64,000 nucleotides of DNA from Oxytricha trifallax (lineage: Eukaryota > Ciliophora > Spirotrichea > Sporadotrichida > Oxytrichidae), in contig ARYC01017733.1 in assembly GCA_000711775.1 (NCBI GenBank), positions 32,927 to 96,926 on the forward strand, in the 5' to 3' direction. A program made the translations under genes and the position numbers. Shown here one piece after another: positions 22,126-34,100 of this stretch (positions within the stretch are counted from its first letter, which is position 1; every line of letters begins with the position of its first letter). The notes beneath the pieces are model-generated. The model saw only the letters and a program-made list of their open reading frames with translations, made no database searches and was not told the DNA's origin.

Positions 22126-25100
22126 TCAGTCGATAAATTAGAATTAAGTAGCTTCAAAGAAAGAATATATATCTAAAATCCTCCATTCATATAATATTAA
22201 GAAATTACTCTCATAGTATACTACTAATTGTAGTTTTCTTGAAAACTTATTCTTTGATTGTTAAAGATTTCATGCTTATTTTAATTGTTAATAACTGAAT
22301 TTTCCAAATTCATCATTTCAGCTTCCTAATTCATTATGTACTCCTGAATTAATTATAAATTTTTATAAACTATTTCTAAATTTCGCTAGTTATGATATTA
22401 TTAAGATTTTTCTAATTTTGTTAAAATACATTAGAATAGGAAATATTAATAATACAAATACATAAATTTAAATTCTAATATTACAACTGACACTAATTAT
22501 ATTTCTTGATAAATTTAATTTGATTTATATTATGACCAAAATTTGATAATTAATTTTAATTATATATATTTAGTGTGCAAAGTGTGCAAGTGTGGCAAAA
22601 ATATAATTAATATAAACATAGGGCAGTGGCTGTGTGCAAAAACATTATTATTAATTAGTATATTATAGCTAGTTTGATACTTTCATTTTTTTTCCTGTTC
22701 CTCTGCGTCTGTATCCATAGTGCTTGTCCTATTCTGCTACTCAATCTTGTTGTTGTTGATTGCTTCCTTTTCTATTTCCTAGCTCCATACTCGATCTTCC
22801 TCTGCTCTATCTAATAGATACTTCGCCAATTGCACTGCGTTGAATGGGAACTCTAGTTTGCCTGATTTCCCTTCTATATTTGGCGACACTGTGATGCACC
22901 TTCTCTCGAAGCAGTCCTTTTCTTGAGCTGTTATTCTATTCCAGGGAAGCTCGTTTGTTGTGATTATGGTGTAGCAGTCTTGATAGAGGATCTAGGTTTC
23001 ACCAAATTTGACATCGACTGCGTACCCTCTCCCCTCTAGCAGCTTTTTCATAATGGGAATGTGGTACCTGCTAAAGAACTTCTCTATGTTCATTTCGTCT
23101 ATCAGTACAATCTAGGGCTCCTGCTCAAGGCTTCTGGAATCAACGTGAAATCTAGTGGGTCCGGGAGTTAGCTCATCGCAAATAAATATTGAATCTATCA
23201 TTCTGAGGATTGAGCTCTTGCCGGTATTAGCCGCCCCATATAGCCATACGCAATGAATCTTTTTATCCTCTCTCTTTATCAGAACCTAGTATAAGGCTTC
23301 CGCAATCTCTGAATAGCCAAGATCTTTTAGTATTCCATCAGTCAGCTTAATTGATCCCTCGAACTTTGCTTTGTTCTTATTTGCAAATATTTAGAGCTGC
23401 TCTCTTATTGACAACTTGATCTTCTTGACAACGCCGAGCTACTTGAGTATTTTATGAGTACTGCCGAATTTCTACTAGTCTTAACAAATCTAAGTAATTG
23501 CGTTCGAGTCGTTTAGATTCTTGAAGAGGTATTATTTGACTGTCATCGAACCGTTAGCAATATTTTCGGCCACAAACTCTTTCATAAAGAACTTTGAGTT
23601 GCGTTTCTATGGGATATGCTTTATGTCTTCGAGAGTTTATCTGGCAGCTACTTTGCCATACTCAATTTATAGGTGCTCCGGGTTTCCATAAATTTACGAT
23701 AATCCCCGATGCTACGTGAAGAATTCCTGTGGAGTTTTAATGTTTTTCTCTTGCATCTTGAGCCCGAGTTTTTGAAACATCACGAATCCTCCTCTTTTCT
23801 TATGCTTAAAGTACTCTCTGTTAATCCCATCGTAATCTCTTGACACCTTAATGTAAAAGTATGTGATCTTCTTAGCATTATCCTCATACACGTTGACTTC
23901 CTCTATGCAAGGCTGATTCAACTGCAGTTTATCGCGAATCTCATCAATAGTACTTGACTTAACTAACCCTTCCACCATTAGGAAAAAGTCAAGTCTGTAG
24001 TTGTATTTCTTCAAATCTTTGGACATTTAACCATTGTTCTTGGGGCCCTCTCTTTAAAGCATGAAAGATTCTAATGATCTCAACATTCAAATGTACAGAC
24101 ATTTTTAACTTAATTAATATACTAATTAATAATAATGTTTTTGCACACAGCCACTGCCCTATGTTTATATTAATATATTTTTGCACACTTGGCACACTTG
24201 CACACTAAATATATATAATTAAAATTAATTATCAAATTTGGTCATAATATAAATCAAATTAAATTTATCAAGAAATATAATTAGTGTCAGTTGTAATATT
24301 AGATTTTAAATTTATGTATTTGTATTATTAATATTTCCTATTCTAATGTATTTTAACAATTATAAAAATTATTGCATGAATTAATTGATTCACTCCTGAT
24401 TTTATTTAAACATCAAATTCTCTTTCTCCATGTTTAATCAATGAAATTAAAAATTTAAATGAGGCTATGTCACAATCAAAACCCCAAAAACCCTCCCCTT
24501 AACTAGATGTTTTATTGAATTTATTTGTTGTGTATAGTTGAAGTCTTATTGGGTTAGTAGAGAAATTAAATCTTTTAGCAAGAAAGAATTAGAAATTAGT
24601 AAAATTTATAGTGTGTTAATGTTATTAAAATATTTAGATTTATTGCTTATACCTAGATATGGTACGAGTATTAGAATAGACTTAGCATAACCAGTCTTTA
24701 TCATGAAGTTATAGCAAAGGTCCTAAGAAGAGTCCCTCAACTGGAGGTATCATTGAATTTTAGCTGTTTAGAATTATTATTAAGTCACTTGAAATTATCC
24801 TGCTAGAAAATAAAAGTTCTCACAGCACCATTATTACTACATCTGATAACCAAATTCTTTGAAATATTTGGCACACTTTCCGCTTGAATAGCAATCTGTG
24901 ATGTTTCATCGAAAGATTTATTGACATACGTATATCTCCTTTAACCTCACAATATTTATAGACGAAATCGCTTTACTTACAAGAGTGTTAATAGAGAGAA
25001 GAGAGTGAATGATGTTACAATTTTATTTTAGTAAAATTTTACTGTATTTACTTTCAAAAACTTTAAAAATAGATCATAGTACATGAAAAATTATAAAAGA

Positions 25101-28100
25101 GAAGTCTTCGACTGGAAAATAAAGGTTTTCACTCATGCAATTTTAGTTTGTATTGGTGAAGATTCTAGTTAAGAATAAATACCATTCATCCTCGCTAAAT
25201 TAAACTAAAGTAGTTCATAAAGTTCTTACATAAGCTAAGAGATAAGTAAAGTGAGTTAGTGATGATTCTGTCTGTTGATAATCTCTCTGTTCATAAGACT
25301 AAGGATTCTACCAAAGCTTATGAAGAGTTAAGCATAACACCTATTAAAAACTTTCTTATTAAGCTATAATTTAATGGAATTTAATTTAAATTGCAGTTAA
25401 ATCAAGACTATACTAGAACCTGCAGCTGTATCACTTTATGCATGACTAGCCCATCGATGTAAAATAATTAACTCAAAGTAGTTTATAGAGAGTAAAAGTA
25501 GATAAGTCAATTTATTGCATGGTAGGAAGAATGAATGTTTATAAATAAATATTAGTCTTAAATGTATTAATAAATGATAACATATTATGGAACTCTTAAA
25601 TGTATTGGTTTATCTTTCTTTTCTTTTCCAGTAGTTAGCTAGGCAAATATTTTTTAGTTTTGAGAAAGCACCAACATCGATATTCATTTTATATATATTT
25701 TAGAAATCTTATTAAAGCCTCTTGCTTACTTTATGTATAGTCTTTGACTTTTTCTCTCTCTCTAAACTTTTGCATATTTTTTCTTAAAGAAATATATTAG
25801 TTCCAAGCTTACCTACAGAGTTATGAATTTGAGCTTTCTTGAAAGGTAAGGAGGCTACTTAAGCTCCGCTTGCTATCTTTCGCTTATTAATATGCATTGC
25901 TTCTTTTATTCTTCAGGAGAAATAGAATAGCGTTAGTTGTGAGCTGTGAGCTTCTTTCTCTGAAACATCTCTCTCTCTTAAAGTACAAATAAAAACAAGG
26001 AAACTCCATTCTATTGCTTGTTTGAGAGTTGTTTCTTGTTAGGAAGATAATTTCTCAACTAACTCTTCTATCATCGCATCCTCGTAGAGATTAGTTACTG
26101 AAATCTCTGGGAAGATTGAAATCTCTATTAACTTAATCTCTTGGGTTTTGAAAGCTTACTTTTCATCTTAATATATCAACATATTTAAATATTTATTCAT
26201 GCATCAAAACTGAGTTTTCTTTATTAACCCAAATAATACCCTACAAATCAATTCATTAACATCTAATTTAGGGGTTTTGAATTTTAGTTAGTCATATATG
26301 CTTTGAAACTCCTTCCTTTCTCTAGGTTATGAATGTTATCCTTCCCCTGTATAACCTTAATCTTAAAAAATAATTATTTCAAAGGTATTAAATGATTTGC
26401 TTTTTAACACTTGAAAGTCATCAATTTTTAAAAATTATATTTATATCTGGAAATTGTTTTTTTCTTTCATCTATTTCTTTTAATAAGATTCTTATTTATT
26501 AAAATTGTGCTTATCATTACACCAAATAATATTTTATTATAAATCAATTTCTATTTGATCATGATGATTTTTAGTAAATTATAGAAGACCTTAAATTATG
26601 GCAAATATTCATAACATACAATCATTCTAATAGGTGAATGACAAAATATTTATCTTATGGTAAATTCATGATTCCACTCTAGTCTATAGGTCTCCGACAC
26701 AATGACAAATGTCTAACACCTCGTATTTAGGACAATCAGATATTGGATGGTGTATCTAATCCAGCCTCATTCCCCATATACTCCAAATCTGCGAATGGAA
26801 AGAAGCGTCCACCCTAATAACCTTGTGTATTAAATAGAGTTTATCAATCATTTAGTTAATACCTACTTCTGTTTATCTCATCCAATAGAGGATAGTATTC
26901 TCACTGCATAATGGGCCAATTTTTGTTTAACTGTCATTATTTTTATTATTTACATAAAAAGATTTTCCAATGTGATTTAAAACATAAAGATACCCGTAAA
27001 TAAGCATTTGCTGATTAAATCTCTATTATTAATCACAATATATTATTTTTATTATATTATTTTCCAAAGATTTTAATTATAAAACTATCTGGCTGCCCAC
27101 CTAAGCCCAGTATTAATTTCCGTTCAGCATTAAATAATAATAATAATAATCTATGGTATTTATTTAATTTACTTTTAAGGATAAAAGATCTAAATTATAT
27201 TGACTAAATTTTTATATTTTAATATAATATAATTAAAAATAGAAAACAAATTAATAAGAAATGTCGAGAGAAGAAGAAAAAAATTCTATAATATTGAGCT
27301 AAAAAATAACATATGTTTTTATTAAAAAAATAGATATATAATATATCTATTTACAGTTTGCCTTTAAATTAATTTTTTATAAAAGTAATAAGGTGGAATT
27401 AGAGAATTTACAGTGAATATTCTTAATAAATGTAGAAATTGCTTTCAATAGAGTTATTCAGCAGACATTTAAGACTTGAGAGGTACTGGCCAACAGTCTT
27501 ATAGCCCTCTCTTTCCTCATTTTCATCTTCTTCTATAACTTTGCATGCTGTGGATATCCTCACAAGATATTCAGCTCAGATTCGTATCGTTTTTCGTGTC
27601 TAATTCCCATAGTAAAGTGAAGCAGTTGTTCATACCTCAACCACTTCTATGTTCAATCGTGTTTTTTCAAAGTTGCTGTTAGCGGAGAGATTTCCACTTT
27701 GTTTCGTAGAAATTTTAAAAATTAGAGATGTTCAATGAATTAAATCTCACAAATTAAAATTTTTAAGGTTTAATGATCAGAGATTAATTTATTATATAAT
27801 AGTTTTAATATAAAGAGAATTATAATTAGTGATGTCATAATTTATTTTAAGCTAGTATGTGTGAATTAAGACTTGGTTTGATTTAATTCATTGAACATCT
27901 CTAATTTTTAAAATTTCTACGAAACAAAGTGGAAATCTCTCCGCTAACAGCAACTTTGAAAAAACACGATTGAACATAGAAGTGGTTGAGGTATGAACAA
28001 CTGCTTCACTTTACTATGGGAATTAGACACGAAAAACGATACGAATCTGAGCTGAATATCTTGTGAGGATATCCACAGCATGCAAAGTTATAGAAGAATA

Positions 28101-31100
28101 TGAAAATGAGGAAAAAGAGGGCTTTAAGACTGTTGGGCAGTACCTCTCAAGTCTTAAATGTCTGCTGATTAACTCTATTGAAAGCAAAATCTACATTTAT
28201 TAAGAATATTTACTGTAAATTCTATAATTTCACCTTATTAAACTATATAAATAATAATATTTTGATTAAAAACACTCTATTGAAAGAAAACTCTTCTGAA
28301 AAATGTAATTTTTATATTTTAAAAGAAATATGTAATTAAGATATCATGAAGAAAATCGATTCAGACTCTGGAAATTTTATCGTGAGAATTTGGGTACATT
28401 AGTAAAGGGGGGACCTCACTGTTTTAATAGTGGGGGATGAATAGATTTCTGTCGGAATCATATAGAACAGATCATCTATTTAAGGATGAATACCAATACT
28501 ATCTTTTATCGAACTTAAAACATCGTTTGAGAGATAACTTATCAATCAAATCTCATATATTTTACGAATCATTTTTATATTTAAAAATTTAGGCAAAAAA
28601 TTAACAATTAAGTGGATAAAAACCGGATAAAATCTTTATATTTTTCATTTTTATTTTTTTAAAGAATTTTGATAATATATAATTATCTTTATATTAATTA
28701 GTCTTTGAAAGTAGCTTCTTGCGTCATTTCATACATTCTGAATATGTTATCCGTTATCATAAAGGCCTCATTAGAGTTTTTCACCATTTTAGAATTCACA
28801 TTTTCATCCTCTTAATCTTCTTAGAAAAAACTCAGAGAAGTATTTGGCTCAATAATGAGTACCATATTTGATAAATTATGAGTGTTGATGCTTAAATAAG
28901 TAATGGCTGGGAACACATACCCATTCTTTTTCTTGATAAAGAGATCTCTTCGTTAGTTTAGCATACCATTTTTACCAGTAGCCATAAACTTATCTAAAAA
29001 TAAATGATGATTTTCTCCAATAATAAAGGGCATTAATTAGTTTATTTTTAAACCTTATGCTTCAATTTAGCTGTAATGTATTAGCCTGGAGCAAGATTTA
29101 TTAATGAAATCTATCTACATAGGTTTGTTCAAACTTAGATTTGCAATAATAAGCCCTTTATCGCTTAAAGTATCGTTTTCATTTGTTAAATTGCTAATTT
29201 TCTTGGTTTAATAAACTAATCTTGATTTTTGAATCTCTTCCATACATTCTTATGGTTTAGATACTACATATTTATAGAACCCTGACATTAAAATGAACAC
29301 TTTTATTTCTTTATTTCCCCCCTGTTTGTCTTATATCACTTCATATAGTTCACTCAATGAGTTTAAACCCTTTGATATATTCAGGCCTTTTCTATATATT
29401 TCGAAAGATTATTTTTCTTGAGGGTAAGGTAGTTTTAGAAAATAAAAAAATTTTTCTTTCCTCTTTTTTATTAATATAGTACAATCAATTGTTTTAAATT
29501 TTTACTTCCTTTATTAATTAAAATAGCTTATAATAACAAAGAGGAGGAAGTATCCTGCCCCTTCATAAATAGCCTGCCCTGGATTGCTTTATGCACCAAA
29601 GAAAGAGAATTTCCATTTCCTTGCATAAAAATATGTAATTTTATTCAGTTTGTAATATATTACATCATCATAAATGATCAAATTTTACACATTTAGACAT
29701 TTAGTTAACTCTGCTATTTTGATAAAGATTCGAATATATTCAACAACAAAAAACATTAATTATTAATTAAAGCATTTAATTTTTTAAATATAATATTCAA
29801 TGAAACAAGCTATAGTGAATAAAAAAGACTTTTCATATAGGGAGGGAAATTGAAAAAGTAATTATTATGTTGACTCTTTATTTTTTAAAAATTGTGGGTC
29901 AGGAAACTTCCCACAGAACAAACAAACAATAAAATACTAATATAATTCTTACGATATTTAATTTTATAAATTTAATATTTTTTATCTTAAATCTATGATA
30001 ATTTAAAATATATTATTATTGAAAGTATTATTCACTCAAATTTTTCATGAACTAAATTCTTCCAAAATTTTTGAACTTCTGATGCCAAATTCTCCATTTT
30101 ACTTTCAAAATTTGAGACCAAATGATTTAGATCAATCATATTTAACAGGCTTACTTAGTTTATTAATTAATTTTTTTAGTTATGCTCATTAAGTTGATTT
30201 TGGAAGTATTTTTAATGAATAAGTATATGGTTTGCTTATATTGAAAAAAAGGATATATGATAAATTATCAAAAACTAGGATTTTCCGAAATTTATCTTAA
30301 TCAGTTGAAAATATTATATTATGGTTCCTCTTGATAAAGGAGACATTTCTCAACGATTATACCAAGTCAAACAATAAGAAATGAGAGAGCATGGTGTTTT
30401 TTAGGACTTTCATTGTATAATAAATCCTTAAAATATGTATCTTATAGTCTTTCTCTGTATCTTAAAATAAATGATGCTTAAAGAAATGCTTTATCAAGTT
30501 TTCGAGAGATTGAAGCTTAACTAAGGAAATTTCACTTATTTCTTATTGAATAATAGCGTTATTTTTTACATTCCCTGATTCATTTTTTTATATTTTAAAT
30601 ACACTTTTCATTGTTTTGTAATCAACTTGGAGTCTCTTACCAATAAAATATAAAATTACAATTGTGTTTTTAATATAAAAAACTCTAATAAAGTTTATGT
30701 CAAATTTATATAATATATAGTTGGAGAGCTTCCTGCCATCGTGGAATTTGCCGCGTTGACGGAAATTTCCTGCCCTAACTTTAAACGTATTATATTTGGC
30801 AGTAAAAATATTACAAAACATATAAATCCCAATTTTATATTCCATATTCATTTTAAACAATTTTTAAAAATATATTATTTTCAAGGTTTATTATATATTT
30901 AAAAAATGTTAAAAAAATTGTTTTTAATTAAAAATTATTAAGATTTTAATTTGAATTTATAATCTTTATCAAGGTATAAATTATATTGGATTTTAGATTA
31001 TAAAAAAAAATATTACTAAACTGATAATTAAGATTTATAAATATTTTTAATTTTATTTATAGGACAGGCAAACTTCCCCTCCATTATTTGTTATTTTTAC

Positions 31101-34100
31101 CCTTCTAATGTAAATATTGATCATTTTCTGAGCTATTGTCTGAATTCTTAGACTTTTTATTTGTATTTTCCTTCATTTTTGAAGGTGTGTCATTATAAGT
31201 TTAAGAATCATTAAAATTGCTATCGAGAATTTTTATGCCAAAACTTGATTAAAATTCATCTAATTCTTACATTTAAGACTCTTCGATGTCATTTGATATT
31301 AACATACTATCTTAGTAATTAGTCTCATTAATTTGCAAACAAAATAGTTAATGAGATATATGAGATTGACTATTAATTATATCACCATATAAATACTTAT
31401 AATGACAATGTCTTTTTATAAATAATACAATAGCATAACTCTATGTTATACATATGCCAAAATGCTATATTGATCGATATATACAATAACCAACTTTCAC
31501 CGGTTAGCATAGTCTCAGATATGGTAGAGTTTTGACTACTCAACTTTAAAATTAAATTTATTTAAAGCTGATTCGTCGTGATTCTGTAATTTTTCATTGA
31601 TATTACGCCTCGATTGATTTGAGGAAAAGAATATTAAATAGAAACTTAAAATTCAAATTTTTTATAGTAGCCACTTTTATTTTCACTCATTTCTACTCTT
31701 TATATAAAAAAGAGATAAATTAATAAAAACATGTTAATGCAGCTCTATACATTTACTAATTTACTACAAGTCTTGGATTTGAATGATATTATTTATTAAG
31801 AATATTTCTTGGTCAGGAGAGTTGAATATTGTATAATTAATGTCTTAAATATAATATATCTACCTATTTTTTGGTAAATTTTTCATTTTGACTTAAATAT
31901 TTTAGAAACCGAAAAGTCTCCAGTAGAGTTGAACTATTTTTTTGCTATGATTCTGCAAATATAATCTACTGCAAAGAAGAAATCAGGGGAAGTCCTATTT
32001 ATCAACTCTCCAATTAATTATTAATTTGCTAACTTAAAAAAATGAAAAAATAGTTTTAAAAAATTTAAGTTATAAAACCAGTTCATAATGAATTAATAAT
32101 TATCGAGTATAAACTTTTAGGATTTAATTTTGAGATGTCTTTATTAAATTTATTGAAACGCCTTTTTATATCGATTTAAATAAGGGTAAACTATTAAGTT
32201 TTAACATTTATTAAATAAAAGAATTTGAATATATTTACCATCTTTTTCATAAATATTTTTTCTATTACTTAGAATATCATTTTCAAGACCCTTAACTTAG
32301 GAAACATTATTGGCAGTAAATTTTTCAAACTTATTGTTCAATTTTTTATCTAATCTATTGTAGTAGCTTGAACAATTTAGAGAATGATTATATTCAAACC
32401 CTTAATTTCTTTCTTAGCAATTACATATATTTATGAATAAAACTAAACTAATGGTATTGTTTAACAGACATTAATAATTATATATTTATTTAATTTATTT
32501 AACTTTTTTATATTTATTTTTACTTTGAGCAAAGAAAATTGCTTGTAAGTTTATTTAAAAAAATTGATGTTTATCAATTATTATCTACAAATAATTTTTT
32601 ATTTTTTTCTTTAACTTACTCTAATAATTGTTTGATTACTTATGGGATACATTTTCTTTAAAGAATTTCATGAACTCATTATTCAATATATTTGTAATAA
32701 GTAATAAACAGAATAAATGAATTTTGATAAAACAAATTTTTATTTGTAAATACTATTAATCAAAATCTTGATATTGATATCTTATGCTAGTGGACTTTGT
32801 TTGAATGCTAACCATTAATTATTGAATACTTAATTTCTTTTTCTTTAATTTTAAATATAATTCAATAAAAAAAAATCAATGATATTACTAAAATACATAA
32901 GAATAGGAAATAATAGAAATAAGTATATATGATTTAGTTTTTTTTATAATTACAACTGGCACTAATTAGGACTATTACTAATTTAAATTTGATTTATTTA
33001 ATCAATTATATATATTAAATTGTGCAAGTGTGCAAAAATATAATTATTAAACATGGGGTGTTGTGATTGTGCAAAAATGTATATAATTATAATAATGGTC
33101 TTCTCCGCAGTAGCAGTAAGAGCTTGTGAGTTATGTTAAAGTAAGAATCTATCAGCAATACTATTGATATAAATGTCACCGGAATCTCTCGAAATACAAC
33201 CTCCAGCCTTAGTATGACTTTTCAGCGCTATCAGATTTGTGAATTTGCTCGGGATTGACGAATCTAGCGTATGAAGTGTGTTAAACATGTACATGATGAG
33301 TTGAGGAGAGTGCTTGAGACCGGAGCCTATAAGTAACAGTTCTGACTATCAATTTTAACGGTAATCTTTTGTCACTTGTAGTCAAGTCCAGCGATTTCAT
33401 CAGTCAAACCGCAGTATTGGACAGTGTTATTGATTTTTACCAGCTTCAAGAGTAAGATGTCATTCGACGGCGTGCCATTGAGTGATTGATTGAATGAATA
33501 TTGAGTGCATTATCCATTCATATATTTATAAGATTATTATAATTATATATATTTTTGCAAAATCACAACACCCCATGTTTAATAATTATATATTTGCAAA
33601 GTGTGCAAAATAATTAATTAAATAACTCAAATTTTAATTAAAGTCATTCGTAGTAAGTGGCAGTTATATATTTATAAAACTAATTCATATATATATATTT
33701 ATTTCTATTATTTCCTATTCTTATGTATTTAGTAATATAATATTCTGATATATTTTAAGCAACACATTAGAATTATTAATATCTGAAAAATTAATTTAAG
33801 TTTGTCTAAATTAGAAATATTATTAGTAAAATTAGTATTTGGTTTAATAAAACACTAAATAACACAATAATAACTGTATAATTGAACAAAAAAACCCTAT
33901 ATCCAAATTTATATTTAAAAAATATAAATAAATATTAGAAGTTATTATTGTAGTTGTGTTAAAAATGTGCGGTCATAAAATAAAAATATAAGTACCTATT
34001 TATTAATTATTAAAATTGCACATTTATATATTTGTATAATTATTAATTTAATAAATGTCAAAAATTGAAATAGTTTACCTATTATCTCTTTGGAAAAGCA

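Larger units (their letters stand above)
22419..24358. mobile_element. ITR-flanked element encoding an SF3-helicase (Rep-like) protein
   Basis: A 1.94-kb unit bounded by inverted repeats of about 247 bp (22419-22665 and 24113-24358) that begin TGTTAAAATACATTAGAATA and are nearly identical to each other. One gene fills the interior: its stop is 18 bp from the left ITR and its ATG 87 bp from the right ITR. The ITRs carry GTGTGCAA repeats. The unit splits the 3' part of XB: 24370-24476 matches XC 49000-49075, and 22126-22400 matches XC 48750-48970, so it is an insertion. The target duplication was not settled (AATT is shared). Its base composition is much less AT-rich than its surroundings. Confidence 0.8.

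Noticed and set aside
23989..24195. 68-codon minus-strand ORF overlapping the Rep gene start
   Set aside because: It is in another frame, mostly within the right ITR, and is not protein-like; it is a shadow of the Rep-like gene.
22419..24358. Rep element as an integrated virus genome
   Set aside because: No capsid gene or other viral hallmark is present and the unit holds a single gene, so I describe it only as a Rep-like mobile element.
30588..30860. 90-codon minus-strand ORF
   Set aside because: It crosses into the short element at 30721, has AT-driven composition (Ile, Lys, Tyr, Phe) and has no counterpart in XC.
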